DNA of 44,290 bases. Origin: JBKPNX01 sp046732855 (GTDB lineage: Bacteria; Pseudomonadota; Alphaproteobacteria; Geminicoccales; Geminicoccaceae). The stretch lies in assembly GCA_046732855.1 (NCBI GenBank), contig JBKPNX010000026.1, positions 1 through 44,290 on the forward strand, in the 5' to 3' direction. The first letter of the stretch is position 1. Each line of letters starts with the position of its first letter. The notes beneath the pieces were generated by a model. It was not told the origin of the DNA, did no database searches, and was given only the letters and a program-made list of their open reading frames with translations. The position numbers and the translations under genes were made by a program. Shown here one piece after another: positions 25,124 through 36,360 of the stretch.

Positions 25124-26083
25124 CTAGTTCAGGGCGTCAGGCGCGGGGCGGTCGGCCAGCACCGCATCCAGGTTGTCCAGGCAGCGAAACCCCATGGCCG
25201 TGCGCGTCTCGATCGTGGCGCTGCCGAGATGCGGCAGCAGGAAGCAGTTGCGCCGGGCGCGGTAGCCCGGGTGCAGCTTCGGCTCATCGGCGTAGACGTC
25301 GAGACCGACCGCAAACAGCCGGCCATCGTCCAGCGCGGCGAGGACCGCCTCATCGTCGAGCAGCGCGCCGCGAGCAGTATTCACGAGCACCGCGCCGCGG
25401 GGCAATTGCGCGAGCGTGTCGGCGTTGATCATGCGCGTGGTCTCCCGCGTGGCCGGACAGTGCAGGCTGAGGAACCGCGCCTGAGGTAACAGCGACGCTA
25501 GAGATTCGTGAAAGCAGGCGCCCTGCTCGAGCGCCGACGGCAGCCGCCGACGGCCGAAGTAGTGAACGCGCATCCCGAAGGCGCGGGCGCGCCGCGCCAC
25601 CGCCTGGCCGATCCGGCCCATGCCGACAATGCCGAGCGTGGCGCCGTTCAGCTCCAGGCCAAGCAGCTGCGTGGGCGTCCAGCCGGCCCACTCAGCGGTC
25701 CGAATCAAGGTCTCGCCCTCGAACGCGCGCCGCGCCGCCCCGAGGAGGCACAGCATCGCCAGATCCGCGGTGGCCTCAGTCAGTACATCCGGCGTGTTGG
25801 TGACCGTGATGCCGCGCGCGCTCGCCGCCGCCAGGTCGATGTGCTCGTGGCCGGCCGAAAACGTTGCGATCGCGCGGACGGTGTCCGGCAGGTGCTCGAT
25901 CAGCGCGGCGGGCCAGGGGTCGGTGGCGCAGGTCAGGATTGCGCTGGCGTCGGCGCTGCGCTCGATCAGTTCGTCGGGGCCATAGGAGCGATCATCGGGA
26001 TTGAGGCGCGGCGTGTAGTCGCGGCGCAGCCGGTCCTCGACCGCCTCGGGCAGCCTTCGGGTCACCAGAACGATGGGAGGCAT
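25124..26083 (-). CDS. D-2-hydroxyacid dehydrogenase (glyoxylate/hydroxypyruvate reductase type)
   Basis: This 319-residue NAD(P)-dependent cytoplasmic enzyme interconverts 2-keto acids and D-2-hydroxy acids. The Rossmann motif is GIVGMGRIGQAVARRA near residue 150. The catalytic set is the Arg in VNTARGALLD, the Glu in DVYADEP and the His in LLPHLGSAT. SAGHEHIDLAAASARGITVTNTPDVLTEATADLA is the usual substrate-domain stretch of glyoxylate/hydroxypyruvate reductases, quoted here for its GITVTNTPDVLTEATAD core. That subclass is likely, but the substrate is not proven. It is the first gene of a leftward three-gene unit and is divergent from eipB, with 95 bases between the starts. Confidence 0.93.
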   Translation of the reverse strand: MPPIVLVTRRLPEAVEDRLRRDYTPRLNPDDRSYGPDELIERSADASAILTCATDPWPAALIEHLPDTVRAIATFSAGHEHIDLAAASARGITVTNTPDVLTEATADLAMLCLLGAARRAFEGETLIRTAEWAGWTPTQLLGLELNGATLGIVGMGRIGQAVARRARAFGMRVHYFGRRRLPSALEQGACFHESLASLLPQARFLSLHCPATRETTRMINADTLAQLPRGAVLVNTARGALLDDEAVLAALDDGRLFAVGLDVYADEPKLHPGYRARRNCFLLPHLGSATIETRTAMGFRCLDNLDAVLADRPAPDALN

Positions 26084-26178
26084 CAGCTCAAATCCGCCCT
26101 CTCAGAGCGTTTTTCCTACCCCATACCCCCGCGACATGCCACGATGCGCTGCAGCATGGAACGGAGAAGCAGGGCCTG

Positions 26179-26970
26179 ATGGCCAGATTGCGCTTTCTCG
26201 GCTTGCTCGCGGCGCTGCTCGCTGCGCCGGGGCCTGCCGCCGCCGCCACGCTCGAGCCGCACGTCGCGGCTTATCGCCTGGCGCTCGCCGACCAGACGGC
26301 GGTCGGCAACCCGTTCATCGAGGTGCAGGGCGGACTCGTGATCGAGTGGCGGCTCGCCTGCGATGGTTGGCTGTCCCGCCAGCGCCTGGCGTTCGTCGGC
26401 ACCCTGCAGGAAGGCGGCAATCTGGGCCACGACGTACGCTTCAGCAGCTGGGAGTCGCTGGATGGCTCGCGCATGCGCTTCTCCTACCGCAGCTACGACG
26501 ACCGCCAGCTGCAGGAGGAGTTCCGCGGCGAGGCCGGGCTCGAACGGCCTCGAGGCGGCGCGGCCAACTTCACGACGCCAGGCGTGCGTCGGGTCGATCT
26601 GCCGGCCGGCACGATCTTTCCGACCGAGCATATGCAGCAGGTCCTGGCCAAAGCGGTCGCCGGCGAACAGTTCGTCAGTCACCGGGTGTTCGATGGCGCG
26701 GGGTTCGACGCGCTGACCGAAATCACTTCGGTGATCGGCCAGCCGCGCATGATCGAACTCTCGACCGAGCGGCCGGGCGCGCGCGCGCAGGCGTGGCCGG
26801 TCAGCATGGCTTACTACGACCTGCACGAGCGGTCGGACACGCCGAAGTTCGAGGCGGAGTTCCTGCTCGATGAAAGCGGCGTGATCCGCGATGTCCTGCT
26901 CGACTACGGCGAGTTTCGCCTCGATGCGGTGCTGGACAAGCTGGAGATGATCGCGCGCCCCCCCTGTTAG
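26179..26970 (+). CDS. eipB: Cell envelope integrity protein EipB (DUF1849)
   Basis: This 263-residue periplasmic protein belongs to the EipB/DUF1849 family, which is confined largely to Alphaproteobacteria. Brucella EipB is a beta-spiral protein needed for envelope integrity. A signal peptide ends at PAAAAT (about residue 23). The mature part has VAAYRLALADQ, DGWLSRQRLAF and the late PVSMAYYDLHERSDTPKFEAEF and LDYGEFRLDAVLDKLE motifs. Two cysteines remain, one in RLACDGW and one as the last residue. They match the conserved disulfide joining the ends of EipB. Start ATG 26179 follows AGCAGGG. Its 3' end overlaps the convergent sugar kinase gene by four bases. Confidence 0.9.
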   Translation: MARLRFLGLLAALLAAPGPAAAATLEPHVAAYRLALADQTAVGNPFIEVQGGLVIEWRLACDGWLSRQRLAFVGTLQEGGNLGHDVRFSSWESLDGSRMRFSYRSYDDRQLQEEFRGEAGLERPRGGAANFTTPGVRRVDLPAGTIFPTEHMQQVLAKAVAGEQFVSHRVFDGAGFDALTEITSVIGQPRMIELSTERPGARAQAWPVSMAYYDLHERSDTPKFEAEFLLDESGVIRDVLLDYGEFRLDAVLDKLEMIARPPC

Positions 26971-27890
26971 CCTGGCGGGCTGAGCGCGCGATGGCGGCCG
27001 AGCCAAGCGGCGCCCCGCACCCCGGAGGAGTCGCCGTGCATCGCGGGCAGCAGCGGCGTGCGCACGGTGTCGGAGAACACGAAGCGATCCCAGATCGCGG
27101 GCACGGCGGTGTACAGGCGGGTCAGCCGGGACAGGCCGCCGCCGAGCACGATCGCCTGTGGGTCGAGCAGGTTGATGACCGCAGCCAGCCCGCGCGCCAG
27201 GCGCAGCTCGTAGCGACGCAGCGCCGCGTCGGCCGCCGCATCCCCCATCGCCGCAGCGACGACGATCGCCGGCGGCTCCCGCTCGACTTCGGTGTGCGCG
27301 CGATAGTCCCTGGCCAGACCTGGGCCGGACAGCCAGGTCTCGATGCAGCCGGCCAAGCCACAGTAGCAGGGCGGGCCTGGCAGTTCGTCGGTCTCCGGCC
27401 AGGGCAGAGAGTTGTGGCCCCATTCGCCGGCGATCGCGTTCGGCCCGGCGAGCACCTTGCCATGAATCGCCAGGCCACCGCCGACGCCGGTGCCGAGAAT
27501 TACTGCGAACACTGTCGCAGCGCCCGCTGCGGCGCCGTCGGTCGCCTCTGACAGGGCCAGGCAGTCGGCGTCATTCGCCATCGCGATCGGTCGTTCGAGC
27601 GCCGCCGCGAGATCCCGGTCCAGGGGCTTGCCGTTGAGCCAGGTCGAGTTGGAGTTCTTGAGCAGGCCGGTCGCCGGCGAAATCGCGCCCGGCGTGCCGA
27701 TGCCCACGGTGCCGCGCGTAGCGAGCTCCGCCTCGGCCTCGGCGACCAGCGTGCGGATCGCGTCCAGGGTATTGCCATAGCTGCCGCGCGGGCTCGGCCG
27801 GCGGCGCCGCAGCAGCACCGCGCCGCGCTCGTCCAACCCGATGATCTCGATCTTGCTGCCGCCGAGGTCGATGCCCAACGCGATCGCCAT
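26967..27890 (-). CDS. ROK-family sugar kinase
   Basis: This 307-residue cytoplasmic kinase of the ROK family is close to fructokinase/N-acetylglucosamine kinase types and phosphorylates a hexose with ATP. The ATP motif is LGIDLGGSKIEIIGLD at the N-terminus. The catalytic Asp lies in MANDADCLALSE, ILGTGVGGGLAIHG binds phosphate, and GEWGHNSLP with CYCGLAGCIETWLSG supplies the His and three Cys of the ROK zinc site. Start ATG 27890 is chosen because the family motif follows at once; the frame continues to 27956 without homology. Sugar specificity cannot be read. The gene is convergent with eipB. Confidence 0.91.
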   Translation of the reverse strand: MAIALGIDLGGSKIEIIGLDERGAVLLRRRRPSPRGSYGNTLDAIRTLVAEAEAELATRGTVGIGTPGAISPATGLLKNSNSTWLNGKPLDRDLAAALERPIAMANDADCLALSEATDGAAAGAATVFAVILGTGVGGGLAIHGKVLAGPNAIAGEWGHNSLPWPETDELPGPPCYCGLAGCIETWLSGPGLARDYRAHTEVEREPPAIVVAAAMGDAAADAALRRYELRLARGLAAVINLLDPQAIVLGGGLSRLTRLYTAVPAIWDRFVFSDTVRTPLLPAMHGDSSGVRGAAWLGRHRALSPPG

Positions 27891-28282
27891 GCCGCCAGCA
27901 TAAGTGGTGCTGCCGACAGCGCCAGACCCGAGAACCGCTCGGAATGGCGCTGTCATCCGAAGGTAATGGCTGCGCCCATGCTCCGGCGAGGGTCCTGATG
28001 CCGTGCGTGGTCGCGCAGAGGTGCGCGGCTGACGATCGGCAGGGAATTGGTTTCGATCCGCGGGATCGGGACCGGTGCCCTCAATGAGCTGTCGGCGTCG
28101 TGACGCGGGATGCGCCGCAGGGGCTCGTCGGCTCGCTACCGGAGGGGGGCCCTAGCGGAACCCGCACGCGGCCACGGGTGCAAGCAGGTGTCAGATCATG
28201 CCTGAGAGCAGAGGCTCCTATCGGGCCACGCTCACCGACGCGCCCCGTAGCCGGCGGGGTCCGCGCCCGATGGAGCGTGGGT
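27891..28282. other. 392-base gap between the sugar kinase and the OmpA-like gene
   Basis: No gene or RNA is recognised. CCCCG (28243-28247) and CGGGG (28255-28259) can form a small hairpin just after the end of the leftward OmpA-like gene, without a T run. The right part contains GC-rich imperfect repeats. The left part should hold the kinase promoter. Confidence 0.4.
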
Positions 28283-29935
28283 CTAGCCGGTCGGGGCGAG
28301 GCGCACGGTCAGCCGCCGGGAGTCGTCGTTGGCCACGTACTCCGGCTTGACCGACAGCGCCTGCGCACCGGCATTCTTGGCCAGCCATGCCTGCACGCGT
28401 TCCACCCGCCGGTCGGCCAACCACTTGTTGTAGCGGGCCGCCTCATCGGCCGACTTGGCGCCGACCACCTGGGTCGTGCCGCTGACCGCGACCTGCAGGG
28501 TCACCTCATATCGCTTCTCGCCATTGGCGCCCGCGAGCAGCTCGCGCAGCCGGGCCGCCGCCCCGGACGGGAAATAGCTGCTGTTGGTGGCGAAGGTGAT
28601 GATCAAGCCGCCTTGCGGACCGGACTCGACCTTGCCGTCGTCGGTCGACGGCTTGGCCGACGACTGGGCAGTGGCCGCAGGGGCTGCTCCGATGGCGGCT
28701 TGCTCGACGGGTTCAGCGCGCGCCATCGTCTGCGCTTGCGCCGTGGCGGGCTGCTCAGCGGCCTGGGCCGGTGCCTGCGCTTGCGCTTGGGTCGTGGCGG
28801 GCTGCTCAGCGGCCTGGGCCAGTGCCTGGGCCTGCGCTTGGGTCGTGGCGGGCTGCTCAGCGGCCTGGGCCAGTGCCTGGGCCTGCGCTTGGGTCGTGGC
28901 GGGCTGCTCAGCTGCCTGGGCCTGCGCTTGGGTCGTGGCGAGCTGCTCAGCGGCCTGGGCCCGCGCCACGCTCTTCGGTTCGGTCGCAGCGGGTCGCTTC
29001 GTTGCAGGGGCCGCCGCAGTCTGCGGCTCGGTCGTGGCGGGTTGCTCGCCGGGTCGGGCCCGTGCCGACGTCTCCGGTTCGGCCGCAGGCGCGGCCGCGG
29101 CGAGGTTGGTCGCGCCTCGGGCCGTCTGGCCGGGCTCCGGCTGAGCCCGGGCCGCCGCAGACTCGGTCGCCGGGGGAACCGTCTCGACGCGCGCCACGAC
29201 TGGCAACTGTGCCGCCGGAGCCGGGGAGGATTCGGCAGCCTGCGAAGCCGCGTCGCCCCGCGCTGTCGTCGCCGGCTTCATGGCCGTGGCCGCTGGTTTT
29301 GTCGCCGTGACTGCTGGCTTCGCTGCCGCAACCTCAGGTTTCGTAGCCGGCGCGGTCGGGGGCTCCGCAGGCACCATCGCGGGCGTGGGCGCATGCTCGG
29401 GCGCGGGGTTGCCCTGCGCCTCGGCCACCAGATCCCCCTGCAGCTGCCGCCCCTCGCAATCCTCGCCGGCGGTCAACTCGAACACCCAGAGCGTGGCGCG
29501 CGGCTCGCGCACCATGAACTGCCAGTCCCACACGCTCGCGATGGCTTTCGCGGGCAGGCCGCCCCTGACCAGCGATGCCTGCACCGCATCGGCACGCGAG
29601 CGCGCCAGCCGATGCGCGTCCAACGTATCCTCGTCGGCGATTTCATCGGAAGCGATATGGCCGATCACCTGCGCGGTCAGAAAACAATCGGTACCGACCG
29701 TGCGGGTCAATTTGGCGAGGTATTCCGCGGGCTCGGCGGCGAGCTCAGCTTGACCGGCGGCAAACGGCAGCACGTAAATCGATACGTTGGCGATCCGCCC
29801 GTCCTTCAGCACCAGGGGCGTCGGTCGCAGCAACGGCTCGGCGCCCGCGGCGTGCACCGAACCCTGGGCCGGGAGCATCCCGAGCAGCACCAGGCCGGCG
29901 ACGGTTACTGGGCGGGGGAAACGAAATGGCGTCAT
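28283..29935 (-). CDS. Periplasmic protein with two OmpA-like domains and an Ala-rich repeat linker
   Basis: This 550-residue exported protein has a signal peptide ending near SVHAA (residue 30). Residues about 50-155 look like an OmpA-type domain (LPFAAGQAELAAEP, QVIGHIASDE, HRLARSRADAVQASLVRGG). Residues about 445-550 form a second one (LIITFATNSSYFPSGAA, DEAARYNKWLADRRVERVQAWL). Such domains bind peptidoglycan, although the first lacks some of the usual consensus. Between them is a linker of roughly 260 residues, very rich in Ala, Thr, Pro, Gln and Glu, with 17-residue tandem repeats around 328-400. The linker probably spans the cell wall. The chosen ATG at 29935 follows GAAGG; a frame to 29995 would add residues before the signal peptide. 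It is a single-gene unit. Confidence 0.8.
   Translation of the reverse strand: MTPFRFPRPVTVAGLVLLGMLPAQGSVHAAGAEPLLRPTPLVLKDGRIANVSIYVLPFAAGQAELAAEPAEYLAKLTRTVGTDCFLTAQVIGHIASDEIADEDTLDAHRLARSRADAVQASLVRGGLPAKAIASVWDWQFMVREPRATLWVFELTAGEDCEGRQLQGDLVAEAQGNPAPEHAPTPAMVPAEPPTAPATKPEVAAAKPAVTATKPAATAMKPATTARGDAASQAAESSPAPAAQLPVVARVETVPPATESAAARAQPEPGQTARGATNLAAAAPAAEPETSARARPGEQPATTEPQTAAAPATKRPAATEPKSVARAQAAEQLATTQAQAQAAEQPATTQAQAQALAQAAEQPATTQAQAQALAQAAEQPATTQAQAQAPAQAAEQPATAQAQTMARAEPVEQAAIGAAPAATAQSSAKPSTDDGKVESGPQGGLIITFATNSSYFPSGAAARLRELLAGANGEKRYEVTLQVAVSGTTQVVGAKSADEAARYNKWLADRRVERVQAWLAKNAGAQALSVKPEYVANDDSRRLTVRLAPTG
28743..28945 (-). repeat. 51-bp tandem repeats in the OmpA-like gene
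   Basis: GTGGCGGGCTGCTCAG recurs at 28743, 28794, 28845 and 28896, exactly 51 bases apart, with a shortened 39-base step to 28935. It encodes the 17-residue unit AAEQPATTQAQAQALAQ. Near-identity between the units suggests recent expansion, so the copy number may vary between strains. Confidence 0.9.
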
Positions 29936-30098
29936 GGCTTGGACCTTCTCGCGCGGCTCACCTGAAGGCGATCCCAAGCGCCACATTTCTGCCATAGGGT
30001 TAAATATCGGCTAACGCACGCCCTCGCAAGCCGAGCGCAGCGAAAAAGGGCCGTCCAGCGAGCCGCGGCCCCTGTTACGATCTGGCCGACGCTCCGGC

Positions 30099-30266
30099 CT
30101 ATTTGATCTTCGCCTCCTTGAATTCGACGTGCTTGCGGATCTTCGGATCGTATTTGCGCAGGCTCATCTTTTCCGTGGTTTTGCGTGAGTTCTTCCGGGT
30201 CGTGTAATAGCTGCCGGTGCCGGCGCTGCTGACCAGCTTGATCAGCACGGTGGTGGGTTTCGCCAT
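30099..30266 (-). CDS. rpmG: 50S ribosomal protein L33
   Basis: This 55-residue basic protein of the large ribosomal subunit starts MAKPTTVLIKLVSSAGTG, continues with YYTTRKNSRKTTEKMSLRKY and ends HVEFKEAKIK. It is the zinc-free form, lacking CxxC pairs. The length is exactly that of typical proteobacterial L33. Start ATG 30266 has GAGAGG nine bases upstream. A short GC-rich inverted repeat overlaps its stop codon, but there is no T run. It lies downstream of topA and rnr on the same strand, a common order in Alphaproteobacteria. Confidence 0.97.
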   Translation of the reverse strand: MAKPTTVLIKLVSSAGTGSYYTTRKNSRKTTEKMSLRKYDPKIRKHVEFKEAKIK

Positions 30267-30475
30267 CGCTTTGCCTCTCGTCGATCGTCCGCGGCTGCCG
30301 GCAAGATAAGAACCGCCGGAGCGGTGTCAAGCTGACGGAGGCAGGCGCCCGAGCCGTGCCCGACGGTCGATGCCCGCATGCCCCGCCGGTTGACGCCCGC
30401 ACGCCCGCCGGTCGGTCGGGCGGGAGCGCGCTGCCGCGAGCGCATCCAGGGGCGACCGATCTCCGGCCGTGAGGG

Positions 30476-32704
30476 TCAGCGCCGCCTGAGCTTCGTTCTG
30501 GATTTGCCGCGGCCGCGGCCGATGGCGCGGGCGGCCGCGCCGGGCGTGTGCTCCACCAGACGGAAGGTCAGCTGGCCGGTCAGAACGTCGACTTCGGTCA
30601 GCTCGATCTCGACCCGGCTGCCCAGCGCCAGCGCCGTGGCCGTGAAACGACCGATCAGCGCCTGCCGGACAGGATCGTAGGCGAACGGCTCGCCCAGCGT
30701 GCGCGCCGGCACCAGACCCTCGGCCAGGAGCTCATCGAGGCGCACAAACACGCCGAACTTCTGCACGCCGGTGATCGCGCCGGCGAACGTGCTGCCGACT
30801 TGCTCGGCCAGCAGCAGCGCCGTGAAGCGGCTGAGCGCGTTGCGCTCCGCCTCCATGCCGCGGCGCTCCGTCCGCGACAGGTGGCCGCCCAGCGTCTGCA
30901 GCTCGTCGAGGGTGATGCTCTCCTCGAGACCGTCATCGCCCAGGCGCAGCGCGGAGATCAAAGCCCGATGCACGATCAGGTCGGCGTAGCGCCGGATCGG
31001 CGAGGTGAAATGGGCGTAGCGCCCGAGATTGAGCCCGAAGTGGCCGATGTTACGCGGCGCGTAGGCCGCCTGGCTCTGCGCGCGCAGGACCAGCTGGCTG
31101 ATGACCGGCGACAGCTCGTGCTCTTTGAGCTGCTCGAGCAGGCGTGACAGGTCAGCCGGGCGCGCGAGCGTGCCCGGGCCGCGCCCCATGCCCAAGCTCT
31201 GCAGCAGCTGGGCTATCGCCTCCAGCTTGACCGGATCTGGCGCATCGTGGATGCGGTACATGCAGTGCATGCCCGCCTGATCGAGGGTCTCGGCCGCGGC
31301 GACGTTGGCCGCGATCATGAATTCCTCAATCAGGCGGTGCGCGTCCAGGCGCGGCCGGGTCACGATCGCCTGTGGGCGGCCGTCCGGGCTGAGCCGCACC
31401 TCCGCCTCGGGCAGGTCGAGGTCCAGGGTGCCGCGCCGGCGCCGCGCCTTGGCCAGAACCGCATAGGCGCCGTACAGCGGGCGGATCACGCTCTCGAGCA
31501 GGGGCGCCGTGGTCGCGTCGGGCGCGCCGTCGGCCCCCGCCTGGACCCGCTCGTAGACCAGCCGGGCGGGCGAGCGCATCAGCGCGCGCTCGAAGCGATG
31601 CCGGAGCTTGCGCCCGCGCCGGTCGTACCAGAGGTGCACCGCGAGGCAGGCGCGGTCCTCGCCCGGGCGGAGCGAGCACAGGCCATTCGACAGCGCCTCC
31701 GGCAGCATCGGCAGCACGCGGTCCGGGAAATATACCGAGTTGGCGCGCCGCCGGGCCTCCACGTCCAGCGCATCGCCCGCGCGCACGTAATGAGCGACAT
31801 CGGCGATCGCCACGATCAGATGCCAGCCGCCGGGATTGACCGGGTCGGCATCGGGCTCCGCGTAGACCGCATCGTCGAAGTCGCGCGCGTCCGCGCCGTC
31901 GATGGTGACCAAAGGCAGCGCGCGCAGATCGACCCGGTTGCCCAGCGCCACGGGCTGCGCCGCGGCGGCCGCCGTCTCGGCCTCCGGCGGGAAAGCGATC
32001 GGCAGGCCCACGCTCTGCGCGGCAAACAACGAGATCGCGCTCGGGTCCTCGGGCTGGCCCAGCCGCTCGATCACCCTCGCCCGACCGCGCCCGAGCGCCG
32101 CGCCGGCAACGCGCTCGGCGACCACGAGATCGCCCGGGCGGGCACCCATGCTGTCCTGCTCGCGCACCAGCAGCTCGCCGCGACCGCCATCGCCGGTCGG
32201 CTCCAGGAGCAGACCGCCCGGGCCGCGCTGCAACAGCCCGACCAGACGCTGCGGCTCGCGCCGCAGCAGACGGATGATCTCGGCCGTCGCCTCGTCGTCC
32301 TGCCAGGTCAGGCGGGCGAGCACCCGATCGCCGACGCCCGGGGCTGCCGCGCCGCCGACGCCGGCAAGCAGCCGGATCCGCGGCGGCGTCTCTTCGGGTT
32401 CCGAGGCCAAGCGCGCGAGCGGCTCGCCATCGGCATCGAGCGCGGCCACTTCGAGCACCGCGACGCTCAGCGGCGCGCCGGACCGGCGGCGGCGCGGGCG
32501 CCCCCCGGCCTCCTCGTCCAGCTCGCGCAGCAGCCGCTTGAGGCGCACGCGATCCCGTCCCTTAACGCCGAACGCGCGTGCCAGATCGGGCTCGCTGAGC
32601 GCGCCGCCGGACTGCTCGAGGTAGTTCATGATTTCGGCGCGACCCGGCAGGCCGGCGCGCCTGGTGCGGGCGGCATGGCGGGCCTTCAGGGAAGCTCGGC
32701 TCAT
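30476..32704 (-). CDS. rnr: Ribonuclease R
   Basis: This 742-residue processive 3'-5' exoribonuclease degrades structured RNA and works in RNA quality control. Residues about 25-70 form the winged-helix start (IMNYLEQSGGALSEPDLARAFGV). Cold-shock-like domains follow, then the RNB catalytic domain with DGADARDFDDAVYAEPD, whose aspartates bind Mg2+, and HFTSPIRRYADLIVHR. The C-terminal S1 domain holds AITGVQKFGVFVRLDELLAEGL, and the tail is Arg/Lys-rich. I chose ATG 32704, preceded by TAAGGG; the frame continues upstream to 32743 without a ribosome site. The stop is about 210 bases before rpmG. topA ends 75 bases upstream, consistent with a topA-rnr unit. Confidence 0.95.
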   Translation of the reverse strand: MSRASLKARHAARTRRAGLPGRAEIMNYLEQSGGALSEPDLARAFGVKGRDRVRLKRLLRELDEEAGGRPRRRRSGAPLSVAVLEVAALDADGEPLARLASEPEETPPRIRLLAGVGGAAAPGVGDRVLARLTWQDDEATAEIIRLLRREPQRLVGLLQRGPGGLLLEPTGDGGRGELLVREQDSMGARPGDLVVAERVAGAALGRGRARVIERLGQPEDPSAISLFAAQSVGLPIAFPPEAETAAAAAQPVALGNRVDLRALPLVTIDGADARDFDDAVYAEPDADPVNPGGWHLIVAIADVAHYVRAGDALDVEARRRANSVYFPDRVLPMLPEALSNGLCSLRPGEDRACLAVHLWYDRRGRKLRHRFERALMRSPARLVYERVQAGADGAPDATTAPLLESVIRPLYGAYAVLAKARRRRGTLDLDLPEAEVRLSPDGRPQAIVTRPRLDAHRLIEEFMIAANVAAAETLDQAGMHCMYRIHDAPDPVKLEAIAQLLQSLGMGRGPGTLARPADLSRLLEQLKEHELSPVISQLVLRAQSQAAYAPRNIGHFGLNLGRYAHFTSPIRRYADLIVHRALISALRLGDDGLEESITLDELQTLGGHLSRTERRGMEAERNALSRFTALLLAEQVGSTFAGAITGVQKFGVFVRLDELLAEGLVPARTLGEPFAYDPVRQALIGRFTATALALGSRVEIELTEVDVLTGQLTFRLVEHTPGAAARAIGRGRGKSRTKLRRR

Positions 32705-32779
32705 GCCCTTAAATGGGCAAGCGGCTGCGTCGGCGACAACCACGTCCCGGCGAAAAAATTACGCCACGACAGCGTAAGA

Positions 32780-35380
<2,601 letters not shown>

Positions 35381-35811
35381 GCCGTGATGCGTTTCCTGCC
35401 CGGGGTTGCTGATCCGGCGCCGCGCCGTGGCGCCACCAAGAAGCGCCCCTGATATGGACCCGCGCGCCGCCGGTGCAAGGCCGACCGGATCTCGGAGCAG
35501 GGCGCAGGGGCGGACAATCCGCCGGCTCTCCGCCGGTTTGCATGGCAGCCTCGGCCCGGTTCGTCAACCGCGCGTGTCGTGAGACGCGGATCACTTTCGT
35601 GGCAGGCTTGCATTCGTCCAAGCCAGAGCGCGCCGTGAGATCCAAGCGAGCGTTCCGCGCCGCGGATCGCGCCATGGCGTAGGTCGCATCAGTGGTGGCC
35701 AGGACCGCGACTCGACAGATTCGGCCTTGACCTCGCGCCCCAAAACCGTGTCGAAAGCGACGGACGCACGGCGCTCGCCGGCGACTACCGTGGTCGAAGG
35801 AGCGATCGTTC
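35381..35811. other. 431-base gap between divergent topA and cyclophilin genes
   Basis: No gene is supported. A 70-codon open frame at 35473-35682 lacks a ribosome site and has no recognisable protein character. A TTGACC at 35727-35732 could be a -35 element for the cyclophilin gene, but I see no good -10 at the right distance. The topA promoter must also lie in this gap. Confidence 0.4.
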
Positions 35812-36348
35812 ATGCATCGGATCACACACCTGCTCGGGAGCATCATTCTCGCCATGACCATCACCAGCGCCGCCAACGGCCAGGATCTTGAAAACACGCT
35901 CTACATGGACCTCGAGGCCGGCCGCGTGGTCATCGAGCTGCGACCCGACCTCGCGCCCAAGCACGTGGCGCGGATCAAGGAGCTGGCGCGCGCCGGCTTC
36001 TACGACGGCATCGTGTTCCATCGGGTAATTCCGGGCTTCATGGCGCAGACCGGCGATCCGACCGGCACCGGCCGCGGCGGGTCGGACAAGCCGAACCTGC
36101 CTGCCGAGTTCTCGAACGAGCCGTTCGTGCGCGGCACCATCGGCATGGCTCGGACCTCGGACCCGAACAGCGCCAACAGCCAGTTCTTCATCGACTTTGC
36201 CGAGGCGCCGCACCTGAACGGCCAGTACACGGTTTGGGGCCAGGTGGTCGAGGGCATGGAATTCGTCGATCAGCTCGCCGCGGGCGAGCCCCCCGCCAAC
36301 CCCGACAAGATCGTCAAGATGCAGGTCGCCGCCGACGTCAAGCAGTAG
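35812..36348 (+). CDS. Periplasmic peptidyl-prolyl cis-trans isomerase (cyclophilin)
   Basis: This 178-residue cyclophilin catalyses proline isomerisation during protein folding. A signal peptide ends near SAANGQ (residue 24), so it should work in the periplasm. FHRVIPGFMAQTGDPTGTGRGG carries the catalytic Arg, and TIGMARTSDPNSANSQFFI with the later LNGQYTVWGQVVEGM is the rest of the active-site groove. The usual bacterial cyclophilin length is kept. An AAGGAG lies 10 bases before ATG 35812. The stop is 12 bases from the convergent URC4 stop. Confidence 0.94.
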   Translation: MHRITHLLGSIILAMTITSAANGQDLENTLYMDLEAGRVVIELRPDLAPKHVARIKELARAGFYDGIVFHRVIPGFMAQTGDPTGTGRGGSDKPNLPAEFSNEPFVRGTIGMARTSDPNSANSQFFIDFAEAPHLNGQYTVWGQVVEGMEFVDQLAAGEPPANPDKIVKMQVAADVKQ

Positions 36349-36360
36349 GGCTCGACGCGA

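Noticed and set aside
28100..29965. Plus-strand open frame with Leu-Gly-Arg repeats opposite the OmpA-like gene
   Set aside because: The repeats are the reverse reading of the 51-bp units. The minus-strand product has a signal peptide and OmpA-like ends, so the minus frame is real.
30369..30413. Imperfect 22-23 bp tandem repeat between rnr and rpmG
   Set aside because: It is short and GC-rich with several mismatches, and is not convincing as a functional element.
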